Source: Actinobacillus porcinus (GTDB taxonomy: Bacteria; Pseudomonadota; Gammaproteobacteria; Enterobacterales; Pasteurellaceae). From it: 64,000 nt of DNA. The notes under the pieces are model-generated. The model searched no databases. It was not told the DNA's origin and saw nothing but the letters and a program-made list of their open reading frames with translations. Below, piece by piece: positions 17,729 to 28,267 of this stretch. The translations under genes were made by a program, and so were the position numbers. How positions within the stretch are numbered: the first letter of the stretch is position 1; each line of letters starts with the position of its first letter. The stretch is from NCBI RefSeq assembly GCF_901764995.1, contig NZ_CABFKI010000011.1, positions 1-64,000 on the forward strand, written 5' to 3'.

Positions 17729-17761
17729 CTTATTATTTTATGGCGAGAGCTAAATAATAAG
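17729..17761 (+). promoter_or_regulatory. secM-secA intergenic hairpin
   Basis: CTTATTATTTTA (17729-17740) pairs, with one bulge, with TAAATAATAAG (17751-17761) around a 10-base loop. It lies 41 bases before the secA ATG and does not cover the weak secA ribosome-binding site (AAGAAAA), unlike the classical E. coli arrangement. A smaller AGATCT/AGATCT hairpin precedes it (17702-17718). Confidence 0.55.
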
Positions 17762-17802
17762 TGTATTGTCATTTATTGAATTAGAAAATTAAGAAAATCA
17801 TT

Positions 17803-20508
17803 ATGTTAAGAACAATTGTTACAAAAATTTTTGGTAGCCGTAACGAGCGTGTTTTACGCCGTTTAAATAAAGATGTAAAAAAAATCAATGCATTAGAACC
17901 GACTTTTGAAGCATTGAGCGATGAAGAATTAAAAGCCAAAACCGCAGAATTTCGTGAGCGTTTAGCGAACGGGGAAACCCTTGAACAATTATTGCCGGAA
18001 GCTTTTGCTACCGTGCGTGAAGCCAGTAAGCGTGTGCTTGGTATGCGTCATTTTGACGTGCAGTTAATTGGCGGTATGGTGTTGACCAGTCGTTGTATTG
18101 CGGAAATGCGTACAGGGGAAGGGAAAACATTAACTGCAACCTTGCCTTGCTATTTGAATGCATTGACAGGAAAAGGCGTTCACGTGGTGACGGTGAATGA
18201 TTACTTGGCGCGCCGCGATGCGGAAACTAACCGTCCGCTTTTTGAATTCCTTGGTATGACGGTGGCGGTGAATATCCCGGGTTTGCCACCTGAAGTAAAA
18301 CGTGAAGCCTATAAAGCAGATATTACTTATGCCACTAACAGCGAATTAGGTTTTGACTATTTACGCGATAATTTGGCGCACAGTGCGCAAGATCGTTTCC
18401 AACGCCCGTTGCATTATGCTTTAGTGGACGAAGTGGATTCCATTTTAATTGATGAAGCACGTACACCATTAATTATTTCAGGCCCTGCCGCAGACAGCTC
18501 AGAGCTTTATCTTGCAATCAATAAATTAATTCCAAATTTAGTTGAGCAAGAGAAAGAAGATAGCGATGAATTCCAAGGGGATGGCGACTATGCGTTAGAC
18601 CTGAAAAACAAACAAGCGAACTTAACGGAACGTGGTTTAGAAAAATGTGAAAACTGGTTAATCGCTCAAGGTTTGATGGGCGAAAATGAAAGCTTATATT
18701 CACCGGCAAACTTAACCTTATTCCATCATATTACCGCGGCATTGCGCGCCCACACCTTATTCCAAAAAGACGTGGATTATGTGGTAAAAGATGGTGAAGT
18801 GGTGATTGTTGATGAACATACAGGCCGTACAATGGCAGGTCGCCGTTGGTCAGATGGTTTACACCAAGCTATTGAAGCGAAAGAAGGGGTGAACATTCAA
18901 TCTGAAAACCAAACTGTCGCTTCTATTACGTATCAAAACTATTTCCGTTTATACGAAAAATTAGCGGGGATGACAGGGACGGCGGATACAGAAGCCTTTG
19001 AATTCCAACAAATTTATGGTTTGGAAACTATTGTTATTCCAACAAACCGCCCGATGATTCGCGATGATCGTACTGACGTTATGTTTGAGAATGAACAATA
19101 TAAATTTGATGCGATCATTGAAGACATTAAAGATTGTGTGGCACGAAATCAGCCTGTGTTAGTGGGGACTATCTCGATTGAAAAATCGGAAGCCTTGTCG
19201 GCCGCATTGGATAAAGCGGGCATCAAGCATAGCGTATTGAATGCGAAATTCCACGCGCAAGAAGCGGAAATTGTTGCCAACGCCGGTTATCCCGGTGCGG
19301 TAACCATTGCTACCAATATGGCGGGGCGTGGTACGGATATTGTATTAGGCGGTAACTGGAAATCGGAAGTGGCGAAATTAGACAATCCAACGGAAGAGCA
19401 AATTGCGGCCATTAAAGCGCAATGGCAAGAACGTCATGATACGGTGATGAAAGCCGGTGGTTTACATATTATCGGAACAGAACGTCATGAGTCACGCCGT
19501 ATCGATAACCAGTTACGTGGTCGTTCAGGCCGTCAAGGTGACCCGGGTTCTTCACGTTTCTATTTGTCGTTAGATGATGCGTTAATGCGTATTTACTTGA
19601 ACGAAGGCAAGTTAAATATGATGCGCCGTGCATTCAGCACCCCAGGCGAAGCGATGGAATCGAAACTATTGGCGAAAGTGATCGCACAAGCGCAAGCCAA
19701 AGTGGAAGCGCACAACTTTGATGGACGTAAAAACTTATTGCAATATGATGATGTAGCGAATGACCAACGTCATGCGATTTATGCACAACGTAATACATTA
19801 CTTGATAACGAAGATATTTCAGAAACCATTGATGTCATTCGTCAAGATGTGTTTAACGCGGTGATTGATGAATATGTGCCACCACAATCTGTGGAAGAAC
19901 AATGGAAAATCCCTGAGCTAGAAAACCGCTTACGTAGCGATTTTGCGCTTGATTTACCGATTGCGCATTGGTTAGAAGAAGATAAAAACTTCCATGAAGA
20001 TCATTTACGCGAGCGCATTATTGAAATAGCGACAGAAGAATATCGTAAAAAAGAAGCCTTAGCCGGTGCGGAAACCTTAAGACGTTTTGAAAAAGACATT
20101 ATGTTGCAAACCCTTGATGAGCTATGGAAAGAGCATTTAAGCGCGATGGATTATCTACGCCAAGGGATTCATTTACGTGGCTATGCGCAAAAAGATCCGA
20201 AACAAGAGTATAAACGCGAATCTTTCGAGATGTTCACCAATATGCTTGATGCCTTGAAACTGAATGTTATTCGTATTTTAAGCCGAGTACAGGTTCGTTC
20301 AGCAGACGAAGTGGAGCAAGTTGAACAAGCGTACCAAGAAAAGGCACAACGTCAGGCGCAAGCCATGGAATATAACGGTCAAACGGAAGCGACTAACGAA
20401 GATGTTGCGATAGCTGAAAGTGAGCGTAAAATCGGACGCAATGAACCTTGCCCTTGTGGTTCGGGTAAGAAATATAAACATTGCCACGGTAATCGTGCGA
20501 ATTATTAA
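17803..20508 (+). CDS. secA: Preprotein translocase ATPase SecA
   Basis: A full-length 901-residue SecA. It has the Walker A motif GEGKT (105-109), the DEAD-like Walker [16 protein letters not shown], the preprotein cross-linking domain, motif VI in [18 protein letters not shown] and a C-terminal zinc-binding tail [14 protein letters not shown] that binds SecB and ribosomes. It drives proteins through SecYEG. Expression is probably tuned by the upstream SecM arrest peptide. Confidence 0.98.
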   Translation: MLRTIVTKIFGSRNERVLRRLNKDVKKINALEPTFEALSDEELKAKTAEFRERLANGETLEQLLPEAFATVREASKRVLGMRHFDVQLIGGMVLTSRCIAEMRTGEGKTLTATLPCYLNALTGKGVHVVTVNDYLARRDAETNRPLFEFLGMTVAVNIPGLPPEVKREAYKADITYATNSELGFDYLRDNLAHSAQDRFQRPLHYALVDEVDSILIDEARTPLIISGPAADSSELYLAINKLIPNLVEQEKEDSDEFQGDGDYALDLKNKQANLTERGLEKCENWLIAQGLMGENESLYSPANLTLFHHITAALRAHTLFQKDVDYVVKDGEVVIVDEHTGRTMAGRRWSDGLHQAIEAKEGVNIQSENQTVASITYQNYFRLYEKLAGMTGTADTEAFEFQQIYGLETIVIPTNRPMIRDDRTDVMFENEQYKFDAIIEDIKDCVARNQPVLVGTISIEKSEALSAALDKAGIKHSVLNAKFHAQEAEIVANAGYPGAVTIATNMAGRGTDIVLGGNWKSEVAKLDNPTEEQIAAIKAQWQERHDTVMKAGGLHIIGTERHESRRIDNQLRGRSGRQGDPGSSRFYLSLDDALMRIYLNEGKLNMMRRAFSTPGEAMESKLLAKVIAQAQAKVEAHNFDGRKNLLQYDDVANDQRHAIYAQRNTLLDNEDISETIDVIRQDVFNAVIDEYVPPQSVEEQWKIPELENRLRSDFALDLPIAHWLEEDKNFHEDHLRERIIEIATEEYRKKEALAGAETLRRFEKDIMLQTLDELWKEHLSAMDYLRQGIHLRGYAQKDPKQEYKRESFEMFTNMLDALKLNVIRILSRVQVRSADEVEQVEQAYQEKAQRQAQAMEYNGQTEATNEDVAIAESERKIGRNEPCPCGSGKKYKHCHGNRANY

Positions 20509-20515
20509 CCCTTTA

Positions 20516-20545
20516 ATGTGCGGTCGTTTTTGACCGCACTTTTTA
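20516..20545 (+). terminator. secA terminator made of paired uptake sequences
   Basis: GTGCGGTC (20518-20525) pairs with GACCGCAC (20532-20539), then a T-run. Both arms are copies of the uptake-sequence core. Confidence 0.8.
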
Positions 20546-20573
20546 TTTTTCATCGATATAGAACAATAAAAAT

Positions 20574-20978
20574 ATGGATACGAAAAAAGTAATACATGTT
20601 GCAGCCGGCATCATCCGTAATGAATTTGGTCAAATTTATTTGACCCAACGATTAGAAGGGCAGGATTTTGCACAGTCTCTTGAGTTCCCCGGGGGAAAAG
20701 TGGATGCAGGCGAAACCCCTGAAGTCGCACTGAAACGTGAGTTAGAGGAAGAAATCGGGATCCACGTATTAAGTGCGGTGTTGTATGAGCAGTTTTTGTT
20801 TGAGTATCCAAATAAAGTGCTGCATTTCCATTTCTATCTTGTGGAAGAATGGTTGGGCGAACCCTTTGGGCGCGAAGGGCAAGAGGGGTTCTGGCTAGAT
20901 CAACGAGAATTGGATGCGGGTCAATTTCCACCCGCAAATTCGAAATTAATTCAACGTTTATTAGCAGAAACTCATTGA
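20574..20978 (+). CDS. mutT: 8-oxo-dGTP diphosphatase MutT
   Basis: A 134-residue Nudix hydrolase with the full Nudix box (GGKVDAGETPEVALKRELEE then EIG, residues about 39-61). It hydrolyses 8-oxo-dGTP to prevent A:T to C:G mutations. It lies directly after secA, as in E. coli and H. influenzae. Confidence 0.93.
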   Translation: MDTKKVIHVAAGIIRNEFGQIYLTQRLEGQDFAQSLEFPGGKVDAGETPEVALKRELEEEIGIHVLSAVLYEQFLFEYPNKVLHFHFYLVEEWLGEPFGREGQEGFWLDQRELDAGQFPPANSKLIQRLLAETH

Positions 20979-21000
20979 GCGTATTGATGCGCTGAGAAAC

Positions 21001-21056
21001 AACCTAGCACGGCTCGTGCTAGGTTATTTCTCAAAGATGAACTTTGTTAGCAATCT
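21001..21056. repeat. Dispersed hairpin repeat, single-hairpin copy
   Basis: AACCTAGCACGGCTCGTGCT with AGGTT forms a near-perfect hairpin, followed by a tail (TCAAAGATGAACTTTGTTAG) also found after the copy at 58673-58727. Another copy of the hairpin is at 47213-47237. It probably terminates mutT transcription and the convergent acetyltransferase. Confidence 0.75.
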
Positions 21057-21065
21057 ATGAGCGCA

Positions 21066-21329
21066 TTAATGCTCTCTTTCCCATTTCTTGGCGATATAGC
21101 TACAAGTGGGATGAAGATGGAGAGCGTTGGTTTGCACAAATTGGCGTAACGCCTGATAGAGCTTATCGGCAACGCCTTGCCCACGCAGGGTTTCGGATAC
21201 ATAGGTATGATTGGCGTTAATGGTGTTAGCGTTTTCAAAAAAATAAGTGAGTTCCGCTATTTTATTACCGTTCTCATCTAAGAGAAAAAACGCGCCTTGT
21301 TCGTCCTGTTGTTGATGTTGAATGTTCAT
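21066..21329 (-). CDS. GNAT-type N-acetyltransferase (YjdJ-like)
   Basis: An 87-residue minimal acetyltransferase-like protein (COG2388 type). It has the acetyl-CoA-binding stretch VSETLRGQGVADKLYQALRQ with the RGQGVA loop. The start chosen is ATG 21329 (MNIQHQQQDEQGAFF), just after yacG, with a GGAAAG ribosome-binding site. Substrate unknown. It is the last gene of the pilABCD-coaE-yacG run. Confidence 0.8.
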   Translation of the reverse strand: MNIQHQQQDEQGAFFLLDENGNKIAELTYFFENANTINANHTYVSETLRGQGVADKLYQALRQFVQTNALHLHPTCSYIAKKWEREH

Positions 21330-21339
21330 TTCTCTTTCC

Positions 21340-22160
<821 letters not shown>

Positions 22161-22185
22161 TCATCCTTCAATGTTTATATTTTGC

Positions 22186-22860
22186 TTATCCTATCACAAA
22201 GGCAATCATTGCCCCAAGGTTCAGAAAGGGCGCAAAAGGAATAATGGTGGTGCGACTGATTAAGGCATAGCCGATGGCGCTGAGACAAGCGAGAAAAATA
22301 AAGAGCGGTAAAAGTTGCCAAGGTAAAAAACTGCTTAGTGCCGCAATTAACCAGTAATCACCACGTCCAAAGGCTTCTTTTTGGTAATACCATGTTGAAA
22401 TATGAAAAATCCCCCAAAACAGCCCAAAGCCTATTCCCGCGGAAAAAAGGCTTTGCTCTAGGGGGAGCGAAATGATTTGATAATAAGCGGATCCCAAGCC
22501 GATACCAAGCAATAGCTGGCATAGGGCGGGGGAAATTAATTTGTAATGCCAGTCAATCAGCCCAATCACAAAAAGGAGTATCAATCCCGCACTTATCATG
22601 AGCGCGAAGATCGGGCGACTAACAATCAGGTTATTGAGAGCAAATATCGTTCCTGCAGTTAAAAAACTCAGCCATTTTTTACCGCACTTTATGGGCTTTA
22701 ATATCGCATTTTGGGGTAAAAACGGTGGTGGATTTTCAGGGAAAATTTCACAATAACTTGCATAAATATTGAGCGTGAGCTGTTGGGCAAAATGGGTGAC
22801 ATAATGGTGTGCTGCTAATCCCATACAACCACTTAACGCAAAACAAAGAAAATACATCAT
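22186..22860 (-). CDS. pilD: Prepilin peptidase PilD
   Basis: A 224-residue multi-pass membrane aspartyl protease that removes the prepilin leader. The catalytic aspartates are in GLIDWHYKLIS and GRGDYW. The N-terminal cytoplasmic region with CxxC pairs, present in longer family members, is missing, as in other short Pasteurellaceae PilD proteins; the N-methylation function may therefore differ. The ATG overlaps the pilC stop (ATGA-type overlap), so it is translationally coupled. An uptake sequence lies in the gene (22681). Confidence 0.88.
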   Translation of the reverse strand: MMYFLCFALSGCMGLAAHHYVTHFAQQLTLNIYASYCEIFPENPPPFLPQNAILKPIKCGKKWLSFLTAGTIFALNNLIVSRPIFALMISAGLILLFVIGLIDWHYKLISPALCQLLLGIGLGSAYYQIISLPLEQSLFSAGIGFGLFWGIFHISTWYYQKEAFGRGDYWLIAALSSFLPWQLLPLFIFLACLSAIGYALISRTTIIPFAPFLNLGAMIAFVIG

Positions 22861-24077
22861 TGAATCAGCGATCCCATGTTAAAAATCGGTAAATACATGC
22901 CCAACATAATTAAGCCAATTAGTCCGCCGATGATGACCATCAGTAAGGGTTCGAGCATTTGAGACAGCAGATCAATTTGGTGATCCAATTGTTGTTGATA
23001 AGTCTCGGCGATATGTTTCAACATTTGGCTTAACTGCCCCGATTGCTCGCCAACCTGTAACATTTGTTGGGCTTGCATGGGAAATAAACCTGAACCTACG
23101 CTGTCAGAAAAGGCATAGCCCTGCGTAATCCACTGCAACATAGCGTCCACTTCTTGAATTAAAATGGGATCCCCTTGCCAAGGCGTTTTGGTTTGCCAAC
23201 TTTTCTTTTGGGGCAAAAAAGATTGTAACGCTTGAGTGAGTGGCACGCCGGATTGCAACATTAATTGCAGGCTTCGGCAAAAGCGAATTAATCGCGCCAA
23301 TGCGGTAATGTTTCCTAAAATCGGCAGGTTGTAAATCAGATTCGCTTTGTAGTGATTCAGTTGAACCGAATGGCGAAGTTGATATTTGAGTATGAAAAAC
23401 GCGATTGTGAGTAGACTCACCAATAGCCAAAAATAATGCTGCAAGCCATGGGACAAACTAAGCAAAATGGCAGTGAAAGTCGGTAGCTGGGTTTGATTGT
23501 CACCATACATTTCGGCAAATTGTGGCACGATAAAAATTAATAACAGCATGGTTAGTAACAATGAAATTCCCAAAACCATCATAGGATAGAGCAAGATTTT
23601 TTGGATTTTGCGTTGTAGTACGAGTGCCTGTTGTTTATGAGTGGCGATTTGGGTACACACCGTGGCTAATTTACCTGTCATTTCGCCCACTTTAATTAAC
23701 TGATTTTCCTGAGTCGTTAAAAATAAGGCTTGGCGTTCTAAGGTTTGTGAGAATGATAAACCACGCTCAATATCCGCGATGCAATGGCGTAACCATTGAT
23801 TGAGAGAAATATTGGTGCAGTTTTGTAATAAAATATGCAACGCATTTTTTAAGGGAACCGCAGCGTTGAGTAATGTCGCCAACTGTTGCAACAGATCGCA
23901 AATTTCGGCATTTTTCGGTTTTGTTGAGAGTGGCCAATTTTGGTGTAGCTGAATTTGGTGTAAACCACGTTTAAATAATGCTTGTTTTGCCTGAATTTCA
24001 TCTTCAGCCACCAACATACCTTTTTGTGTTTGGTTTAGGCGATTTTTCGCTTTCCAACGATAGCTTTTCAATGTCAT
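22857..24077 (-). CDS. pilC: Type IV pilus inner-membrane platform protein PilC
   Basis: A 406-residue platform protein of the GspF/PilC family with two repeated cytoplasmic GspF domains and three membrane helices (for example MMVLGISLLLTMLLLIFIVP and MVIIGGLIGLIMLGMYLPIF). It links the assembly ATPase to the growing pilus. It overlaps pilB by 4 bases and pilD by 4 bases. In Pasteurellaceae it is also required for natural transformation. Confidence 0.93.
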   Translation of the reverse strand: MTLKSYRWKAKNRLNQTQKGMLVAEDEIQAKQALFKRGLHQIQLHQNWPLSTKPKNAEICDLLQQLATLLNAAVPLKNALHILLQNCTNISLNQWLRHCIADIERGLSFSQTLERQALFLTTQENQLIKVGEMTGKLATVCTQIATHKQQALVLQRKIQKILLYPMMVLGISLLLTMLLLIFIVPQFAEMYGDNQTQLPTFTAILLSLSHGLQHYFWLLVSLLTIAFFILKYQLRHSVQLNHYKANLIYNLPILGNITALARLIRFCRSLQLMLQSGVPLTQALQSFLPQKKSWQTKTPWQGDPILIQEVDAMLQWITQGYAFSDSVGSGLFPMQAQQMLQVGEQSGQLSQMLKHIAETYQQQLDHQIDLLSQMLEPLLMVIIGGLIGLIMLGMYLPIFNMGSLIQ

Positions 24078-25456
24078 GTTTCACTTCCTAAAACCCGTTG
24101 CAGTTCGGCTAAATCTGTCGTGTGATCCGCCACTTTCATCAGCCCTGCTTGATAAAGCGAAGGGAAATCCGTTTGGAAATTGCCGTCAGAGGTTGGCTGT
24201 AAGAATTGATAAACTCCGATACGCCCTTTGTAGCCTTGATGACAATCGCATAAACTTTCCATTTTCTCACCGCACTTTTGGCAACGTTTCCGCACCAAGC
24301 GTTGCGCAATGACAAGCAGTAATGCGTTATCAATTTCATGACGTTGAATACCTAATTGTAATAAGCGAGAAATCGCGGATGGTGCATCATTGGTGTGTAG
24401 GGTGGATAGCACTAAATGCCCTGTTTGCGCCGCCCGTAATGCCATGGTCGCACTTTCTTCATCACGGATTTCCCCCAACATAATGACATCAGGATCTTGA
24501 CGCAAAAACGTACGAAGTAACCGACTAAAATCTAATCCAATTTGCAGGTTAACTTGGGTTTGAATAATACCCGCTAATTCGATCTCAATAGGATCTTCTG
24601 CGGTCATAATATGCTTATCCGGCGTGTTAAGATAGGAAAGTGCGGTGTAAAGGGAAATACTTTTTCCGCTACCGGTTGGGCCTGTCACCAAAATTAAGCC
24701 TTGCGGTTGCATTAAGGCGCGTTGAAAAGTTTGCTGTTGTTGGGCGGTCATCCCCAAATCCGCAAAGGCGAAGGTCACCGGCTTATTTTGCTGAACACGC
24801 AACACAATTTTTTCACCCAAGGGTGTCGGCAAGGTGGAAAGACGAAAATCCAACACATCGGAAAAGGTGGTTTTAAAATGAAATCGTCCATCTTGTGGCA
24901 ACCGCGTTTCCGCAATATCCAGTTTCGCCAGTAGTTTTAAACGAGAAATCACGCGTTGAGACAATGCCTGTGAAATGGGGGATTGCGTTTGCAATACGCC
25001 GTCAATACGAAAACGCACCTGCAACTGGGCGCTTTGGGGTTCAAAATGAATATCAGAGGCCTGCTGTTGCAATGCTTGCTCAAAAATACGATCTAACAGC
25101 TGAATAACGGGTTCATCGGTTTTTTGTGCGATTTCTGCGTCTGTATTTTGCTCAATATGATAGAAAACCGGGTTTTCTTCCACTTGATATGTCTGTGGTG
25201 CAAGGGATTGCAGCTGTTTTTTTAATTCTGCCGTAGATAGCAACACGGGCTCAACGGTTTTTCCCACGAGAAAGGAAAAGGTATCACAGGCGGAAATATT
25301 GGTTAAGCTGTCTATGCCAAGCCAAAGCGTTTGTTCCGTCTCTTTTAAGGGCAAGGCAAAATAGCGGATCAACAGATGTTGTTGATCCTGATTTTTCGCC
25401 CATAAGTGCGGTGAAATTTCCATTTGTTTTCCGTCAGCGGTTGTAGCGATCGGCAT
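24074..25456 (-). CDS. pilB: Type IV pilus assembly ATPase PilB
   Basis: A 460-residue GspE/PilB ATPase from ATG 25456 (MPIATTADGKQMEISPHLW), which has the ribosome-binding site AGGAT; a TTG 21 bases upstream would lengthen it by seven residues. Walker A is GPTGSGKS, the Asp box and Walker B lie around DPDVIMLGEIRDEESA, and a tetracysteine zinc site follows (CQKCGE and CDCHQG). It powers pilus extension. Confidence 0.94.
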   Translation of the reverse strand: MPIATTADGKQMEISPHLWAKNQDQQHLLIRYFALPLKETEQTLWLGIDSLTNISACDTFSFLVGKTVEPVLLSTAELKKQLQSLAPQTYQVEENPVFYHIEQNTDAEIAQKTDEPVIQLLDRIFEQALQQQASDIHFEPQSAQLQVRFRIDGVLQTQSPISQALSQRVISRLKLLAKLDIAETRLPQDGRFHFKTTFSDVLDFRLSTLPTPLGEKIVLRVQQNKPVTFAFADLGMTAQQQQTFQRALMQPQGLILVTGPTGSGKSISLYTALSYLNTPDKHIMTAEDPIEIELAGIIQTQVNLQIGLDFSRLLRTFLRQDPDVIMLGEIRDEESATMALRAAQTGHLVLSTLHTNDAPSAISRLLQLGIQRHEIDNALLLVIAQRLVRKRCQKCGEKMESLCDCHQGYKGRIGVYQFLQPTSDGNFQTDFPSLYQAGLMKVADHTTDLAELQRVLGSET

Positions 25457-25532
25457 GGCATTATCCTGTATAAACAATTGAGAATAAAAAAACAGCGGTA
25501 AAAATGAGTTACCCTAATGCGTTCCCCAAAAA

Positions 25533-25976
25533 TCAGTTACAAAAACCTGATGGGAAAATACTGGAATCAGGGGTACATACCGTTGCCCAAGTGACGCCGC
25601 TTGAGGCATTTCCGCTTGCCGTTAAGGTATAGCTTACGCCATCAAGAGAGCCTTTCCCTTTTACTGTGACTACGCCGGCCGCTACATTGACGCTGGCGAC
25701 ATATTTCCCTAAACCGGTGTTATTGGCTTGAATACCATTGCTGCCCGCGGTACAGTTGGTGGCAGCGCCCGTGTTATAAACACAAAGTTCGACTTCGGAA
25801 CGATAAGGCGCGGATGCCTGTAATAGTTCGGAAATCGCCGCTTTTTTGGTGTAGTTTTGATAAGACGGAATGGCAATGGTGGCGAGAATAGCCACAATGG
25901 CGATAACAATCATTAACTCAATCAAGGTAAAGCCTTTACGTATATTGAAGGTTAATGAAGTGCGGTTAAATTTCAT
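25533..25976 (-). CDS. pilA: Type IV major pilin PilA
   Basis: A 147-residue prepilin. The 15-residue basic leader ends at Gly before [20 protein letters not shown], the classic cleavage site and N-terminal helix with Glu5. Two cysteine pairs are visible ([11 protein letters not shown] and the C-terminal VC...FC), the last forming the pilin D-region loop. First gene of pilABCD. The promoter region carries the CRP-S-like site at 26053-26074. Repetitive Gly/Ala/Ser/Thr content in the head domain suggests a surface-variable part. Confidence 0.95.
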   Translation of the reverse strand: MKFNRTSLTFNIRKGFTLIELMIVIAIVAILATIAIPSYQNYTKKAAISELLQASAPYRSEVELCVYNTGAATNCTAGSNGIQANNTGLGKYVASVNVAAGVVTVKGKGSLDGVSYTLTASGNASSGVTWATVCTPDSSIFPSGFCN

Positions 25977-26052
25977 GGTGTTTTCCTTTTAATGATAAAT
26001 GGTGGGCGCACTTTGAAATAAAGTGTAAATCCTGTCAAAATAACGCTTTCAA

Positions 26053-26074
26053 TTTTGGAATGAAGATCACAAAA
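26053..26074 (-). promoter_or_regulatory. CRP-S-like (competence) site upstream of pilABCD
   Basis: On the minus strand the site reads TTTTGTGATCT...TTCCAAAA, exactly as at 9458-9479; the identity extends to 26 bases (26053-26078). It is centred 87-88 bases upstream of the pilA start and matches the H. influenzae CRP-S consensus at 17 of 22 positions. A TTGACA hexamer lies downstream at 26031-26036 (minus strand). Confidence 0.65.
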
Positions 26075-26083
26075 ATAAGTATT

Positions 26084-26641
26084 ATGCCGACAAAAACATT
26101 GCCTAAAATTCGTCATGGTTGGTTAGAAACGGTGCGAAAAGTTCCGTCTCCCCATTTTGATCCGCGACCGGATAAACAAGATATTTCCTTACTCGTTATT
26201 CATTACATTAGTTTGCCGCCTGAAGAATTTGGCGGTGGATTTATTGACGATTTTTTTCAAGGCAAATTAGATCCTACGCAACACCCTTATTTTGAAGAAA
26301 TTTATCAAATTCGGGTGTCTGCTCATTGTTTAATTGAACGTAATGGGCGTGTGACGCAATATGTGAATTTTAATGACCGCGCTTGGCATGCCGGGGTTTC
26401 TTGTTTTGAAGGGCGTGAAAAATGCAATGATTTTGCCATTGGCATTGAATTAGAAGGCAGCAATGAACAACCTTTTACGGCGGCGCAATATGACGCGTTG
26501 ATCGCTTTAACCAAAGCTATCCAAGCGGCTTATCCTAACATTACGAAAGAACGTATTGTGGGGCATTGTGATATTTCCCCAGGGCGAAAAATCGATCCGG
26601 GGCAGTATTTTGATTGGGATGGCTATTTGGGGGCGTTGTAA
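26084..26641 (+). CDS. ampD: 1,6-anhydro-N-acetylmuramyl-L-alanine amidase AmpD
   Basis: A 185-residue cytoplasmic zinc amidase that recycles muropeptides. Zinc ligands: His in VIHYISLPP, His in GHCDISPGRKIDPG and the Asp of the same block; VSAHCLIERNG and RAWHAGVS are also typical. I favour ATG 26084, because an upstream ATG (26060) lies inside the competence site of pilA and adds residues not seen in relatives. Divergent from pilA. Confidence 0.93.
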   Translation: MPTKTLPKIRHGWLETVRKVPSPHFDPRPDKQDISLLVIHYISLPPEEFGGGFIDDFFQGKLDPTQHPYFEEIYQIRVSAHCLIERNGRVTQYVNFNDRAWHAGVSCFEGREKCNDFAIGIELEGSNEQPFTAAQYDALIALTKAIQAAYPNITKERIVGHCDISPGRKIDPGQYFDWDGYLGAL

Positions 26642-26668
26642 TCGAAAATAGCGATGAAAACACTGAAA

Positions 26669-26701
26669 TGCCGCTTGGGGAGCTTGTCGAACCCAGCGGC
26701 A
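26669..26701. repeat. REP-like hairpin between ampD and mazG
   Basis: TGCCGCT (26669-26675) pairs with AGCGGCA (26695-26701). The loop contains GAGCTTGTCGAACC, the core of the REP-like family, but the stem is different from the other copies. It lies between convergent genes and may act as a terminator. Confidence 0.65.
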
Positions 26702-26707
26702 TAAGAC

Positions 26708-27496
26708 TTATTTCTCTTCCTGTTTCACTTCATTCCACAAAATATCCATTTCTACCAAGGAACTTTGTTCGGCGCTTTTTCCCTGTTCTGCTAATTTTTG
26801 CTCAACGGCACGAAAGCGGCGTTCAAATTTATGGTTGGCTTGGCGCAGACTTTCTTCTGCGTTGACCTTTAAATGACGCGCAAGGTTAACCGTTGCGAAT
26901 AAGAAGTCGCCCATTTCTTCTGCCACTTTTTCCTGTATCAAGTGCGGTCGATTTAATTCTTGTTTGATTTCTGCTAATTCTTCTTCTACTTTGGCAATCA
27001 CATCGGAGAGATTATCCCAATCAAATCCTACCTTAGCGCATTTTTTCTGTAATTTTTCTGCGCGCATGAGTGCAGGGAACGCTTGTGGTACATCCGCTAA
27101 AATAGAGTGATTCTCAGGATTGTTTTTTTCTTGCGCTTTAATGCTATTCCAACGCGCAAGGGCTTCTTCTTCATTGCCCGCTTTTATATCCCCAAACACA
27201 TGAGGATGGCGGCGTACGATTTTTTCCGCCACATCATTGACCACATCATCAAAGGTAAAACTACCGTCTTCGGTGGCGAGTTGGCTGAAAAACACCACTT
27301 GCAACAATAAATCACCTAATTCTTCGCGCAAATTGGTTTTGTCATTTTTTTCAATGGCATCAATCACTTCATAGGTTTCTTCTGTTAAACAAGGGATCAT
27401 GGAGTGGTAAGTTTGTTTTAGATCCCAGGGGCAACCACCGTTAGGGTTGCGAAGTTGGGCGATGAGTTTGATAAAATCTTGAATATGGTATGACAT
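26708..27496 (-). CDS. mazG: Nucleoside triphosphate pyrophosphohydrolase MazG
   Basis: A 262-residue protein with two MazG domains. The first has the EExxE motif [13 protein letters not shown] and [14 protein letters not shown], the second [11 protein letters not shown] and [16 protein letters not shown]. It hydrolyses (d)NTPs and has been tied to starvation responses. The chosen start is ATG 27496 ([12 protein letters not shown]). An uptake sequence lies in the coding region near 26940. Confidence 0.93.
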   Translation of the reverse strand: MSYHIQDFIKLIAQLRNPNGGCPWDLKQTYHSMIPCLTEETYEVIDAIEKNDKTNLREELGDLLLQVVFFSQLATEDGSFTFDDVVNDVAEKIVRRHPHVFGDIKAGNEEEALARWNSIKAQEKNNPENHSILADVPQAFPALMRAEKLQKKCAKVGFDWDNLSDVIAKVEEELAEIKQELNRPHLIQEKVAEEMGDFLFATVNLARHLKVNAEESLRQANHKFERRFRAVEQKLAEQGKSAEQSSLVEMDILWNEVKQEEK

Positions 27497-27568
27497 TGTT
27501 TTTTCTCGCATAAAGGCTAAGTGCGGTCAGTTTAGGACGCAAATAAAAATAATTCAATAAATTTTCTG

Positions 27569-27590
27569 AAATGTGATCTAGTTCAAATTT
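27569..27590 (+). promoter_or_regulatory. CRP-type (CRP-N) site upstream of uspA
   Basis: AAATGTGATCTAG then TTCAAATTT matches the 22-base CRP consensus at 20 of 22 positions, differing at 27582 and 27586. It lies about 70 bases upstream of the uspA start. An FNR-like reading of the right half (TTCAA) is less convincing. Confidence 0.75.
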
Positions 27591-27658
27591 TTTTCATTAT
27601 CAGGGTGATATTATACAGACAACAAAAAAGGACAACCTAATCAGATAAGGAGTAGATT

Positions 27659-28084
27659 ATGTATAAACATGTTCTAGTTGCAGTGGATCTTTCAGATGAA
27701 AGTGAAGTTTTATTGAAAAAAGCAGTTGGTGTGGCGCAGCGTCACGGGGCGAAACTTTCAATTATCCACGTGGATGTCAACTTCTCCGATCTCTACACAG
27801 GTTTAATTGATGTCAATATGTCGTCTATGCAAGATCGCATTTCAAGCGAAACGCAACAGGCTTTAGTTCAACTTTCAGAAAATGCGGGTTATCCGATTTC
27901 TGAAAAATTAAGTGGTAGTGGTGATTTAGGACAAGTGCTTTCGGATGCTATTGAGCAATATGATGTGGACTTGCTTGTAACTGGCCACCATCAAGATTTT
28001 TGGAGTAAACTAATGTCTTCAACACGTCAAGTGATGAATACGATAAAAATTGATATGCTCGTGGTACCGCTTCGTGATGAATAG
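27659..28084 (+). CDS. uspA: Universal stress protein A
   Basis: A 141-residue Usp-fold protein beginning [20 protein letters not shown] and ending in [10 protein letters not shown]; close to E. coli UspA, the non-ATP-binding subgroup (no GxxGxxxxS ATP motif near the C terminus). Monocistronic with its own terminator. A near-perfect CRP site upstream suggests control by carbon state. Confidence 0.95.
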   Translation: MYKHVLVAVDLSDESEVLLKKAVGVAQRHGAKLSIIHVDVNFSDLYTGLIDVNMSSMQDRISSETQQALVQLSENAGYPISEKLSGSGDLGQVLSDAIEQYDVDLLVTGHHQDFWSKLMSSTRQVMNTIKIDMLVVPLRDE

Positions 28085-28114
28085 ATAAAATTTCATCAAT
28101 AAACGACTTAAAAT

Positions 28115-28157
28115 AAACCGCGCTTTCGTCCTAAAGTCGATAGTGCGGTTTGATTTT
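28115..28157 (+). terminator. uspA terminator from paired uptake-like sequences
   Basis: AAACCGCGCT (28115-28124) pairs with AGTGCGGTTT (28142-28151), then GATTTTTG. One arm deviates from the uptake core by a single base, which the stem tolerates as G:T. Confidence 0.7.
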
Positions 28158-28267
28158 TGAAGAAATCTAAAAAAATCCCTGAGAAAATAGGGCTAGGTCG
28201 TTCTATAAATAAAAAAAATATGTCAAAATAAACCGTTTTTAGAAATAAAAAAATTGTTAGGTTTACA

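Noticed and set aside
22186-22860. Truncated pilD
   Set aside because: The missing N-terminal cysteine region is normal for short Pasteurellaceae prepilin peptidases, and both catalytic aspartates are present.
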